Source: Tigriopus japonicus
Lineage: Eukaryota > Arthropoda > Copepoda > Harpacticoida > Harpacticidae
Direction of reading: 5' to 3'
DNA length: 64,000 bases
Assembly (NCBI GenBank): GCA_010645155.1
Contig: CM021316.1
Location: 3,017,108 to 3,081,107 of the forward strand
Shown here: in pieces, positions 11,805 to 23,752 of the stretch
Layout: each line of letters begins with the position of its first letter
Numbering within the stretch: position 1 is the first letter of the stretch
Translations under genes and position numbers: made by a program
The notes under the pieces: model-generated
Database searches by the model: none
The model's input: only the letters and a program-made list of their open reading frames with translations
What the model was told of the DNA's origin: nothing

Positions 11805-12444
11805 CTCTGTCTCTCAATTAGCTAATGGAAAGCCAATTCCATCCGGTTAGAACCTTCGACAATGACTAAAATTATTTGCATCCCTTGTTCAAGTAGCAAC
11901 AGCTTTTAATAACTATTTCATTCTCAGTGTTTATACATCATACGTTATCAAATCATTCCAAATGCAGTTTCGTCATCATTCGAATTCATTCGTTCCGGGA
12001 CTGTCGAGAATCGACGACAAAATCTCAGGGAGGTCTTTGGGGGAACAACCCAGGTCAGAAAGCAGAAGGATTTTGGAAGTACCAAGAAGAAAAGAAGAGC
12101 AAGAGGACAAGGCGAAGAAGAAAATGGGTCTTTTGTTCCTTGGAAAAGTCTCAGTTACTGATATAGCTCTAACGAAGTTGTTGGTTCTCTAGGGGGAAGG
12201 ATAAAAATCATGATGATGGCGCAAATATAGTGATGCTGTTCAACCACTTCAATAACAGTAATAAACGATTTAGTTGGGCCTCACCATGTCCCTCAATGGG
12301 GAACACTTTCAGCATTGGAACAGAATAATCCCAGCGAGGCCGAGAGCGATTGATCAAAAAATAAACGGGAGTCTACGGAATTTTCTGTTGAAAGAAGTTA
12401 AAAGAAAATGGTTTAAGAAATTGATCAGGTGGTGTTTTTCTAGT
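11805..12444. other. spacer downstream of the alpha-adaptin gene
   Basis: It should include the 3'UTR of the minus-strand alpha-adaptin gene. Two overlapping short frames at 11927-12192 have no recognised features and are not called. Confidence 0.4.
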
Positions 12445-15400
12445 TTAGAATTGATCTGCCAGGACTTCGCACATGTGTTGGGCCACGGAATCCTTGCTTG
12501 ATCGTACTGTCAAACGATACATCTGAAAAAAAAGCAGGAAAAGAGGTAAAGACTGGAGCGTTCCAAGTGCATAATCCGAAATCGAGAAATTCCTTACATG
12601 GGCTTGACTATTAGGCTCGAGTCGGAGAAGACATCCAATTTGTAAAGATCTTGTGTGAACGATTCCAGCGCAAACAAAATTCTCCGGATTAGGATCAACG
12701 TTTTCCAACAAGCTGAAGCCGTATCCGATTAGTTTGGTCTTAGTTTGAGTTGGATCCATGGGCAAAGAGCCCTTAAATATCTTTTGCGCCTCTTGTTGGG
12801 GCCTGTAACGAAGCAAAGGATTCAATAAGTGAATGTTGAAAATAGATATCTGTCAGAACTCAAAGATACGCAAGAGGGAGATCAATTCTGTTTTAACTTA
12901 TTTTTTGTTGTTAGAAGATAGAAATAACATTCAAAACAGTCTAAGGATAACAATTTCCATAACAAGTGTTTTAAAAGAACGTAGATACTTTTTTTGATAG
13001 AATCGTCCTCGAGTTATCTTATCAAGTTCATTATGTTTGGGTACTATTTTTACTCTGAAAAAAAAATCCAAAATTCTGACCACGACAATTTTAAATTCAA
13101 GAAATCTAGATTCGTGAATTCGTGATCTTACTAAAAACTAAATCCTAAACCTTTTTTATATTACATCTTTTCCAACGAAGAGGTGTATTGGTTAATGTTT
13201 TTTGGGCTTAAATGGGATGGAGGTTCTACTTAAAATTTCACCGGATTTGTCATATACTTGTGATACATTTCAAGTTTTCGTAAGAATCGGGACCAAAATA
13301 AATAATTACCGATGGAAAAACTTTTACATGTCAATCTTAATTGGGGGGAAAATGCTTTTGTGATTTACATATAAGCTACAGGCTGTTTTTTCACTAAGCT
13401 TTAAGTGGCGCACTCCGGAAACAAACCATAAATAAGGGGCCCAATATCCCTAAATCGCCTTACTCCATCAGCATAGGAGAATGAGTTGGAAATTAAAATC
13501 AAGGCCACTTACATGCTCAGGTTCTTCCACCTCGAGAAAAACGAGTCCCCATTCATTTCGGTGGCTTCCATGAACTTGTTGATCGAGATGGGGATCTTGC
13601 AGCTCACTTTGTAAGGCAGTCCACCATTCATGAACGACACATTTAGATCTGGTTGAGAGGTGAAGTCAGCCACGCACTCCAAGTTGACCATTTGCTGAAA
13701 TTGGGCCCCAGCTTCAACCGTCGAATCAACGGTCTTCACTTGCAATACCAAGGCTGTGGATAGCTCGGGTGAACAAGTGACGATGGGTTGGAAATTCTGG
13801 AAATAAGAGGTCATTTTGATAGGGCACACTTCGATATATTGGCGACTACGGGAGAGGCACTTACAATGAACGGAGTGGATGTCTTATTCCCATAGAAGAG
13901 GGCCAATCGAGCCAAATTGGCCTTGCATTCGGTCTTGACGCCAATTTGCACGATCTCGTTCTCGTAGAGAATGCCATTGTTTTTGCAATAGAATCTGAAG
14001 CAAAAAACAACAAGGGTTTATTGTAGTGATGGACCGAAAGCGCTTTCGGCCGAAATTTCGGTTTCGGTTATGCCTACCGAAACCGAATGCAGACATGCGC
14101 TATAAAGGACGGAGTTTGACAACAAAATCGAAAAATTTTTCGTCCAAAAAAACACTGAAATTCAAGTTTCCCGATTTTTCAAAATCTACGCCCTACCCAA
14201 CATCGAACACATTAGCAATTTAATGTTTAAGGTGGATTTTGCATTTACACAATTTTGTAGTCAGCTCCTTTCGGTTTCGGTTAAGCCCTCTTTCGGACGA
14301 AACTTTCGGTTTCGCTAGTTTATTGTGATTAAAAGGTTGAGGAAAAGAGTGCAATTTAAGAGTCTTACTTCTTCAAGTTATCTGTGGGTTGATCGGCTGA
14401 TATTCCATTGCCATTCATATTCGATGCGGATCCTCCAGCGTCTCCACCATCGAATCCCAGACCCAATAAATCGGCGGAAGCGCCTCCATTTCCGGCAGAT
14501 GGAGGCGGAATTCCACCGGAAACGATAGCCTGGGGTTTACTTGAACCACCCTCTTCTCCCGATTTGATTTCCGGATTCTCCGGCACTCGTCCAGGGCGTT
14601 TCTTCTTCAGTAGATTCAACAATCCTGACGATTCCTTCTCAGGGAATGGCGGCATCTCTTCCAAAACCGTAGCCAACACGTCCAAAGAGGTAACATTGGA
14701 CAATTGCAAGTATTCACTAGCTCTTTGTTGCAATTCGGCGTCGGCATTGCGCAGATTTGAGTCCTGACTCAAGACCCGCTGGATCTGATCTTTGATCTCG
14801 GGGAACAAGTTGATGAACTTGACGTACGTGGTGAGAAGCAAGGCGCGCGTGCTTGAAGAGCAGAGGTGATATTTGGAATGCAACAATCGGAATTGAACCG
14901 CGGGCGAGGAGCGTTGATCGCCCGCGATCAAATTTCCGAACTCGCCGAGAATGTAACCGCCTACTTTCACCATGTTCTCGTGACACGCTGGAGCTTGTAA
15001 GGCCTATATTTTGGATGAAATTGTAAATGATGCTGAATATAAGAAGTGCAAACTTTACATTTTGGTAGATTTATATTTTTGGTTAATTCGGTGTTTATTT
15101 TCTACGTATTTCCTAATTTTCATTGAATTAATTCTTTTTTTTAAGATTAAAAAAAAGAAAAATGTATTTAAAAAATGCAAACAAGTGAAATAACATGAGA
15201 TTGAAAATATAAAACGGAAGGAAAAAGTGAACCTAAAACTATGAAGAAAAGAAACAATTTTGAACTTCATTATCATTTGTATAGTTACTTATCATTTTAT
15301 TTACTTTTTCAGTGCTCTGCATTTGCCATTTTTCATTTTTGAGCTCAATTGCAACTTTACTTACTACCTCTTCCTCGTATTGATAAGTTGGTGTTTAGGC

Positions 15401-17192
15401 TTATTTTATTCGCCAAAAAGCTGGATCCCCATTGAAAATATAACAAATCATACGAAGTTACCTCAAAGACGGTCTTGGCAGCGTAACCTTGAACATCATC
15501 TCGATTGATCACGATTTGGATGACTCGATACCAAACTTCTTCCGAGACGTAATCACCAGCCAAGCGAATCAAGTTCAGGATGACATCCACGTACCACTTA
15601 TAATCCGTGGCGTACTTCTCAGCCAATATGGCCACTTTCAGCACCTGAATTCATAACAACAAACAAGATCCGGTGAGTCAATCTGGTAAGTTTTGTTCTT
15701 CAATTGTAGTACATTTTACTTACCATCTCCTCGCGAATAGAGTAGTCGGCTGTCTCCAGATAGGTGAGCATCTCAAGGACAATATCTTCGGAATTGGATC
15801 GATCACACATGGCGTACAGTAAATCGACGGCTCGTTGTCGTACAGACACATCCCGCTCGGTTTTGAGAGCATTGATCACGGTCTCTTGATGCTTTTTCAC
15901 GGCTTCATGCGAGAACTCCGAAGTCGCCAAGAGACACATGGATTCCAAGGCCAAATAGCGTAGATTTGTCTCGCGATGACTCAAGAATTGGCCGAGTTGA
16001 TTGCAAGCACGCACTAATAAGTTGGGCTCGCTAGAGACGACAAAAACCAATCCATTTGATTTCCCTTCACAGCTTTCCGCCCAAATTATCCATCCCTACC
16101 TGTCATTGTGAATGATGAGTGAAATGGCCTCGAACAAGACGCTGTTCTTGGCGTTTGAGTGCTGCACTTTCTTGGACTTGGGCGGCTCTTGGGCTTTGTT
16201 CAAGATGGTCTCCAGACATTCATTCAATCGACCTCGAACCCCTGGATCTTCGGGGGCGGCATAGTTTTGTAACAGTCGTAAAAGCTTCACCGACAGCCAA
16301 GGGGCGGGAACAAAGTAGTAGGTGTAGTCTTGGAAGTCCTGATAGCTGGCGGTCACGATCCGAGATAGCCTTGAAACGGCCAATGGAACACACCCCTTGT
16401 ACTCATCGGGGTTCTTTTTGACCAGGGCGTCAATCAACGAGCTGGCCGCGGTGACCACGCCCATATGCTGGTCATTCAGTAGATGAATGATTCGGGAGGT
16501 CCATTCACCACCCGGAATTATCGATGGATCCGTGCGGAACAAACGAAGAAGGCAGAGAGCCGCCGATTGTTTCACCACGTCCAGAGTATCTCTAAAAATT
16601 GACGGTTCGTTCTAGAGTTTGACTGTTGAAACGATGATAGATTAGTCTTACCCAGAGACGAGGAGCTTGGGAATGTCCGGAGCAAAGACCTCAGCCATGT
16701 CCTTGGAGCCGATATTGGCAATGCATTGCAACGCCAAACTGATGTGGACCGGATTACGCGAGGATAAGTCATTCTTGATGCTTTGGTTGATGAGGTTGAT
16801 GAGGTCGCTATTCTGACTGATCAACACCGAGATGAACAAGTAACCCTGGAAGAGATTCAAATCAACCCCCGATGAGTCACAACAGCCCACCATTTCTTCC
16901 CCAAGATGCTATTTACAATCTGTTTTTCCGTGTATTTATTCGAAGACAGCAGATTGACCGCCTCCATGTGTCCAAAGTCGATATCATGACCCAAGAGGAA
17001 GATGAACAAGAGCTTGCACACATATTTCTTCTTTTGATAGCCGTCCAAGGTCTTGTCGCCCTTAAACTTGGAGCGGATGTTGGCCAACTCCTTATTAATC
17101 CGCTTGACTTCCGCCTCTTTGGACTTGCAGTTCCGGATATCCGATATGAACACGGCTAAGCCGCGCATGCCATCGCCTCTCACGGCCGGCAT
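12445..17192 (-). CDS. AP2A: AP-2 complex subunit alpha (alpha-adaptin)
   Basis: Large subunit of the AP-2 clathrin adaptor, which binds PtdIns(4,5)P2, cargo and clathrin at the plasma membrane during endocytosis. Ten exons on the minus strand: 17192-16917, 16845-16652, 16591-16100, 16030-15724, 15644-15462, 15003-14369, 13994-13865, 13796-13513, 12802-12598, 12522-12445. All join in phase, giving 2784 bp and 927 residues, close to the usual ~940. The N-terminal trunk starts [20 protein letters not shown], with the basic run KKKYVCKL of the lipid-binding site; the armadillo-like trunk runs to about residue 600. A Gly-rich hinge holds DLLGLG, a clathrin-type box, and the ear ends in CEVLADQF. 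The start ATG is fixed by family conservation. Intron 6 carries a hAT-like element. Identification is very secure. Confidence 0.97.
14025..14318. mobile_element. hAT-like element in alpha-adaptin intron 6 (294 bp)
   Basis: The element lies between two perfect copies of the 8-bp target TTTATTGT (14017-14024 and 14319-14326). Its ends are related inverted repeats rich in ACCGAAAG and TTTCG(G/T)CCGAAA, and the interior repeats TTTCGGTTTCGGTT. It has no transposase. It sits wholly in the intron between exons 6 and 7. Confidence 0.8.
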
Positions 17193-18878
17193 ATTGGTGT
17201 ACGAGAGGGCAAGCCCGTGATTAGAAAGCGGGTTCTTGGAATAATTCGAGGTTGGTCGGGCAACCGGCGGCGATGGATGAGGGGGACGCTAAAATAAAAG
17301 TAACAAGTTGTTGATAAGTGGGGCGAGAAAATTACGGATACCGCCGGAACCCACTTGGGGACTCTTTTTCAGTTGGGAAAATGACAGGGCCCCGCCTAAC
17401 ATTTTGCAATGGGAGGATCGGTGATCGGGGCAACAAGGGGAAGCTAGATGGTATTTTGATGCTCATTTCCGTACCTCAAATGTGCACTTTGATCGGCTTA
17501 GGAGACTTACTCGTCACTATTCCGAGTCAATCGTGAAACGGCGGTGACATCTAGCCCCTGGCACCAAAATATTCCACATTAAGAACAACAACGAGCATGA
17601 TGTGAAATTCAGTGTTGGGTGTCATGTGATCCTAGAATAACTAGGCCTCACTTGGCCTTGCTCTTTTGAAAGTTGTTCCCTCTGTTCCAATACTACCATG
17701 AATCGTGGCCAGTAGCCAGGCAGCTTACCCGTCAATGTCTCGGCAGATTTTGCCCGGGGTCTTGGGTTCGATGCCCGTCAGTGGCTAGTGTTTTCAGCCT
17801 GGCCTCTTCTTATCAATCAGGCACAGAGGGCGATGGCTGGTCCCCCTTCTCAGAAGACTCCTTCGTCCTTAACGAGAGGCCAAAGTCAGTTCTGGCATGT
17901 ACAATCGTGCGAAAGGAAAGATGGTTGTGGCACAGCAAAAGCCGCTAAAATGTGGTCGACAGGCCTGGCCAATGAACAGACTGGGCTGAGATAGATGGAT
18001 GGATGGATGGGTGGGTGCAGTGGGGAGTGAGAACTTGCTGGGTAGGCTCGAAGGGATTCCCTGCCTGCCTTGTGCAGTGGATTGCCGTGCGCTGACCCAG
18101 TCAAGAAGGTGTGGATAGAGCGGGATTCGTCCGATGTAGTACTTCTTGTAGTTGTCGTTAGCTTGGAGGCAGCCCTGTGTGACTCCTTCTTTTCGGCTCC
18201 TTCGCCTCCTTCTGGAAGTTCACGCCTGGCTCACCAGATGGCTGGAGTAGCGATGAGGGTGAGCTCTATGAGCGAGAGGAGGATTGAGGAAGTTTGTCTG
18301 TGGATAGGACTCCAAACGCCGCTAAATTTGAAGAGAGAGCAAGTGAACGATTGATTGGAGGGGCTTTATATGTCAACATGGGTAGCGAAAGGTGTGTTTC
18401 CTCTGGCAAGATTTCGTTGTAATCCAGGAGTTTCCCCTTGCTCTTGTTTCCACGTCGGATTAAGCTCATTCTAGCGTAACCACAGAGATTGTGAAGGCGT
18501 GTTCATTGATCACTTGGCTTTTCAGCACAGGTGCATATAAGATGCAAATACAAACCTTATTTGGATGGGGATATGAAAGTACAAAGTACTTTTCTGTTAA
18601 GGACTTACAGGCCAAACTTGGATTTTTGGATGAAAGATCAACTTTTGTTCTATAATATTGTGTAAACCTTGAGGCAATGTTTAAGTCTGGAATTTTTGTC
18701 CAATATTTCTGAACTATGCGGGTTATTAAGCTTAAGTGTGAGCTATTCGCAAACGGATGTCTCATTAAAATTGCATCCTAGTCGTCCTCCTGGCATTATT
18801 TAAAACCGTACAATGCGACTAGATGGGATCACAATAAAATAGGAAAGAAAGAGCGTGCTATGTTTTTTATGGTGAGAG
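17193..18878. other. spacer upstream of alpha-adaptin
   Basis: It should hold the promoter and 5'UTR of alpha-adaptin. It includes a short GGAT repeat near 17995-18015 and several unconvincing frames, among them an ATG-started 67-codon minus-strand frame at 18266-18469 without recognisable features. Confidence 0.4.
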
Positions 18879-18884
18879 TTTATT
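18879..18884 (-). terminator. poly(A) signal for WDR13
   Basis: AATAAA on the minus strand, about 230 bp beyond the WDR13 stop codon. It is the closest canonical signal noticed. Confidence 0.5.
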
Positions 18885-19112
18885 ATAATTCATCCATTCT
18901 TCTATATCACCCACGACAGTTTTCATCATTTCCTAGAGACTTTGTCAAATATAATACACTATTAAAGCATTTCCATAACGGCTAAAATCCATAAATTATA
19001 AAACCGGTCAAATAAAAAGGAGTGTACATGAATGACAAAATGAGACAAAAAAAGAATAAACGAACAGCAATATATGTTCTATCCTTGGCAGACTCGTCAT
19101 CTGCCTCTACCT

Positions 19113-20459
19113 CTATTTCTTCCACACGATGATTTGTCCGGATGTGTCGGCCGAAGCCAGGAAGTTCTCGTTAAAACTGAATCCTAGAGATATCACAGGC
19201 TTCGAATGGCCTTGGAGTTTGTTCACACAGGAATTTCGTCCCGCATTATTGATCTTCTCCAGATCAAAGAAGGCCAAGGTTCCATCATCGGCTCCTCCAA
19301 CCACACACGTTCCTTCTCGAACCGATAAAATGGGAGCAAACAAGGAACACATCAAACTCGGCCTCAGATCTGACTTGAACTCCATGAGTGATTCCAAGGA
19401 CCCAAACTCATTGGTGATCTTGAAGAGATGCAAATGATTGGTACCCAAGTTGACTAAGAGGACCGGCCCCAAATGAAGTTTACTGACGGAATTCCGCATC
19501 GCTAACGAGGTCACGGGATGATGTTCACCCAAAGAGGCCCTTGAGCCTTTCTGGATTTTCCCACCCTTCTTGCAATTCATAAGACGAAAGGACTCGATAT
19601 TGCCCCGATCATTGCCCACCCAAAGTAGACTGCCCTGTTGATTGACTTCCACGGAAAGTGACTTGCCCAGCATTGGACTGCCATCCTGGATGAACTTGCC
19701 CGTGGAGATATTGATGAGTCTGACCACACCCGAACTGACACCGCAGATAATGAGATTATTGTTCAAAGGAAGGAATCGGCAAAAGTAAAGATAGGAGGAC
19801 CCTTCGAAATCACGCACGCATCGAAGTTGGGTCCGTTTCGTCAGGTCCCAGAGGATCAAGGAACCATCCAGGGAACAACTCACGATGAACTGATTGGATT
19901 CGGAGATGTCAAAATCCACTACACCTTCGCTATGACCAGGTAAGGTGACAAAAGAGGCGGTTTGAAGGTCACAAATCGACAAAAGACCATCCATGGAGGA
20001 ACAAACAAACGTATGGTCATCATTATGGAGAAACTTGAGCCGCGTGATAGCTTCCCGATGCTGATCAAAGATATGATGCACTCCATGATAGGTATATCGG
20101 GTTTGATCTCGATGTTCGGGCAACAGATAGGGTTCATTTTCATTGATCATATCATGATGGGACATCATGGAATGGCTATAATCCGAAGGAGCCGCAGATA
20201 TGGACAGACTTTTCAAGGATAAGACATCGTTAGGCAATCCAAATTGACGCTTCAGGAGCTTCACTCTCAAGGAAAGATATTTTTTGTTCCTCATGGGACC
20301 CACACCTCCTGCTGATGGAGAAGTAGGCCTCTCAGCCATCTGATCTTGCAGGAGCTGGAGCCTTCGTTTCAGATATAAAGGCCGTAGATCCTTGTCCTGC
20401 GCCATGATGGGACGAAATTGGGACAATTTGGAATCCACGGCGAGCACCTCTTGCCACAT
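19113..20459 (-). CDS. WDR13: WD repeat-containing protein 13 homologue
   Basis: A beta-propeller scaffold protein of the WDR13 family; the vertebrate protein is mainly nuclear and acts in transcriptional regulation, but its molecular role is not well settled. One coding exon gives 448 residues, against about 485 in mammals. The start is the ATG at 20459, because the protein then begins MWQEVLAVD, matching the WQxVLAVD opening of the family; an upstream in-frame GTG would add nine residues without support. WD-type blades include FVCSSMDGLLSICDL, IVSCSLDGSLILWDL and, at the end, KLQGHSKPVISLGFSFNENF followed by a terminal IIVWKK. The segment YHGVHHIFDQHR matches the family's conserved HVFDQH element before the first blade. 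The loop with NMNGT-like acidic inserts of vertebrates is shorter here. A 5' non-coding exon is possible. Confidence 0.93.
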   Translation of the reverse strand: MWQEVLAVDSKLSQFRPIMAQDKDLRPLYLKRRLQLLQDQMAERPTSPSAGGVGPMRNKKYLSLRVKLLKRQFGLPNDVLSLKSLSISAAPSDYSHSMMSHHDMINENEPYLLPEHRDQTRYTYHGVHHIFDQHREAITRLKFLHNDDHTFVCSSMDGLLSICDLQTASFVTLPGHSEGVVDFDISESNQFIVSCSLDGSLILWDLTKRTQLRCVRDFEGSSYLYFCRFLPLNNNLIICGVSSGVVRLINISTGKFIQDGSPMLGKSLSVEVNQQGSLLWVGNDRGNIESFRLMNCKKGGKIQKGSRASLGEHHPVTSLAMRNSVSKLHLGPVLLVNLGTNHLHLFKITNEFGSLESLMEFKSDLRPSLMCSLFAPILSVREGTCVVGGADDGTLAFFDLEKINNAGRNSCVNKLQGHSKPVISLGFSFNENFLASADTSGQIIVWKK

Positions 20460-23400
20460 TGGAAAACTATTATTCGGGTGGATCACACGCAGTTGAGGTC
20501 ATCTAATTTGTGCATAATCAAGGTAAATATCACAATAGCATTTTAAATCCATCCAACACTATGCTTGTTCAGTTCATTCAGTCTTCATAGACCATGATCA
20601 TCATCCATTTTGACAGCCACATACCTAAGGGACGGTGAGGAAAGAAGGAAGGAAGGATGGGAGGATTGTCCAGGCTCTTTCAGAGGCCTACTCACTTACA
20701 CACCACCCTCAAACTTGGCCTGTATGGATAGAGTACATAGTGTACCAGCGAGGCTGTAGTAGTAGAGGATGTAGACTGCGATCCAAGCCTGGATGAAGGT
20801 GATGTAGGCACTCTGTCATAGATGTATCAGAGACAGCAGAGGTTTAAAAGGGATTCATATGATTTTTCAAGAGATCATAAATACTGTTAATTTTTAGTTG
20901 TTTACTTAAATAAACCTCCTTTACGATCATGAACACAACTTAATCCAACAAATGTATTCTTCAAAAAAATATTGTGTGTAAGGGATTATACCATTGTCTT
21001 CCAACTCGCAAATTTACAACCTTTTGGTTTTCACATAATAACTACGTATATGTTGGATAAGCTAGTTTTATAAACACAAGGAAAATTTGCAATTTGTGTG
21101 AAAAGTCCATTTTTTAGGAAGATTGACTTGAGAAAAAAAATCAAGTAAAAGTTACCTGTAGTGAGTTTCACTAGTAAGGAATAAGGAAAAGACCATAATT
21201 GATCAACCCATATTTTCATTTCTGTATTTTGGAATACACCTGATGAAGGCCCACACAACATCCAACCACCCTCAAGAGTTGAGTACCAACATATTTTGAA
21301 AGATGGCACATTTTCCAAATTTTGCCAACACAGTAGTTGTGTAATAAATCTGCGTTAAAATTTTGAAAATTATGTTCTTGTGATTTTTCAACTACAAAGT
21401 ATAATAACATCAACTGAATAATTAATTCTGGAATGAGATATTTGATTGAAACTTTCCAAGACTTCTTCAATTTATAAGTATTCAACATATTGGTCTGTGT
21501 ATGGGTAAGTACTGATAGACACCTCAAAGTTAATCGCATGTTGTACTTTGAATTCCAAAACTGTCTTGCTTTGACTCAGAAAAAGATGATCCTGCATGTC
21601 ATGACATATTTTTTTAGATTAACAAAACATCTTTTTAAGGAGGAAAAGATCTTCTAGTTCAAGAAGTCCAAAAGCACAAAAAAGGAGACTCTTCCTCCTA
21701 CCTTCACAAATTACAGAGAAAGATTGCAAAACCATTAATGACGGCCAGCAAAATTAACGCTCATGTTTTGTATTATTCGTCGCTACCATGATGAAAAATG
21801 AACGAGACAAAAGTTTCGAGTTACAGATTCAAGTCTGTGAAAATCGGGCCGGGTCGTTGGCACGAGTTTAAAAAGCAGAGCGAAACTGCGAAATGGATGG
21901 ACTTAGTCGTGGTCATTGGGCAAAGGTCGATTCCAAAACGGTCTGAAAAAGACTTTGTAGGTCAAAAGGGCATTGTCTGATGAGTGATTGGAACAGCTTT
22001 AGTGCCAGATTGACAGTATAGAGATGTTGTAAACACATTTGACCCAGCACCTTTTTGACAGAAACGCTCAACATTTATTTCTATTTAGAGGGACAATTTT
22101 CAAGTATAGGATGCGGGGTAATTGTCTAAAGGCCACAGTTCTCAATCATCATCATATTTTTAAGCTCAGAATAAATGTCCCGCGGTCATATGTATTTGTT
22201 TGAATCCCACGAGCCACCCTGTATGTTTTCCACGCTTTTGCGCTTCTGGTTAGTGATGGGTCAAGATGATTTGCTTCGAGCTCGTGAAGGTTGTCTTGAC
22301 ACAAGCGAATTTGTTAAATCAAATTCAAAAAGTTCCTTTACTGCTTTGGTCCTAGCTTAGTTTAAAGTTTGGATTTGGTTAATTTTATGTGATTTGTTAA
22401 TATTCTTGAGAATAGGTTGAAGAACCAACAAAAAATGGATGAATATCAAACAGTGTCCATTCAACAAAGCATAGTACACCAGAAACCACTGTACTTCAGG
22501 ACGAATTTCAAGAATAAACCAAGGGTCTGATTATTGCTTTGAAATGTGAGGGTTTTGCACCAAATGTATGGTTACGTTCGAATTTCATTGTTCCGATTGG
22601 AAAAAAGTAGTCCTGTCTTGAGCCATCCTTGGGTACACCAATAATGACAGTTTGTAATGCATGGAGTCCGATCTTTATCAGTGAACAGAAAATTTATTTG
22701 GAATACCAAATACCAAATCCCAACTATCAATATATCAAGATTAATTTGATAAGTCAGTACAATTTGAATTAACAGATTTCATGTTACCTCTATGACTTAC
22801 AACAACACTGACTTAGGGAAAATAATAAGACCTTACAAAAAACTTTATGATTTGGCTGTGCACACATTACGTGCAAACAAAAACTGAGGGCACATCATGC
22901 AAATTCCAATATTTTGAGTATAACTCATTTGAGCTAGAATTATGGCCCTGAAATACCTTCTCAAAACAACAAATTCACCTTTAGAGTTATCTGGCATTGA
23001 TTTCCTTAGATGGTCTTTGAAGCAACGGCTAATTTGAAGGTCACAATACATTAAATTGGTAAGCTCACACTACTTACAAAACCCCAAGAATGTACCCTAG
23101 ACACAATAGTTTGACCCGTTTTTGAGCTTGTTTGGGCAAAGCAGAACAGAAATTTAGTGTCAACGGTAATCACTGGGCTCCATGAGTAGTGACGTCACAT
23201 TAACCAAATTTTATCCTAAACTAACCTAATTTAAACCTTACCTAACTTAAATCCAAGAACTGTAAACGTTGTCACAATACTTTGAAGTTGCACACATTCC
23301 CTATTTTGTCGGTTGCGCCTACAGGACACTTTTTTGGCTAACCTGTCACCTAAGAGCACGGCTAAGGCGTCCAAACTCGAACCCATCCCTAATTCTCGGC

Positions 23401-23752
23401 ACAAGTTGCCAGAAATGCTCTCTTTTCTTCTTACTCTACAGAGTACACTACAGTAGTGTATGTCTCCGTCTCTCCGTTTCCCGTTGATTCAAGTGTGCCT
23501 TCTTCCTTAGGAAGCCAGATATTGTGGAATCGATTCCAGGACGGTGGTTGTGTAGCTCTCTTGGGTGTGAGAGGAAGTCTTCCCGTAGTTTTATCGTGGG
23601 TCTCACAGCTCTTCATCATTCATAGCGGGGTACCTTCCGGGGTCAGATCCGAGATCTTGAACCTCACGCCGAATACTTTCAGGAGCAGCAAACGACGAAC
23701 CACCCCCAAGCCCAATTTCGACCCGCATCATCCCCAAGCTCAGCCCGACGTC
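20460..23752. other. divergent spacer between WDR13 and PRPS
   Basis: The two genes point away from each other, so both promoters should lie here. No further gene was supported; several short frames look random. Around 23205-23250 there are TAACCTAA-like degenerate strings. The PRPS frame stays open upstream of its ATG to about 23456 and may be 5'UTR. Confidence 0.5.

Noticed and set aside
18266..18469. 67-codon ATG-started minus-strand frame downstream of the alpha-adaptin promoter
   Set aside because: No domain, no conserved motif, and chance frames of this length are common here.
23205..23260. Interstitial telomere-like TAACCTAA strings
   Set aside because: Units are irregular and few; not a tandem TTAGG or similar telomeric array.
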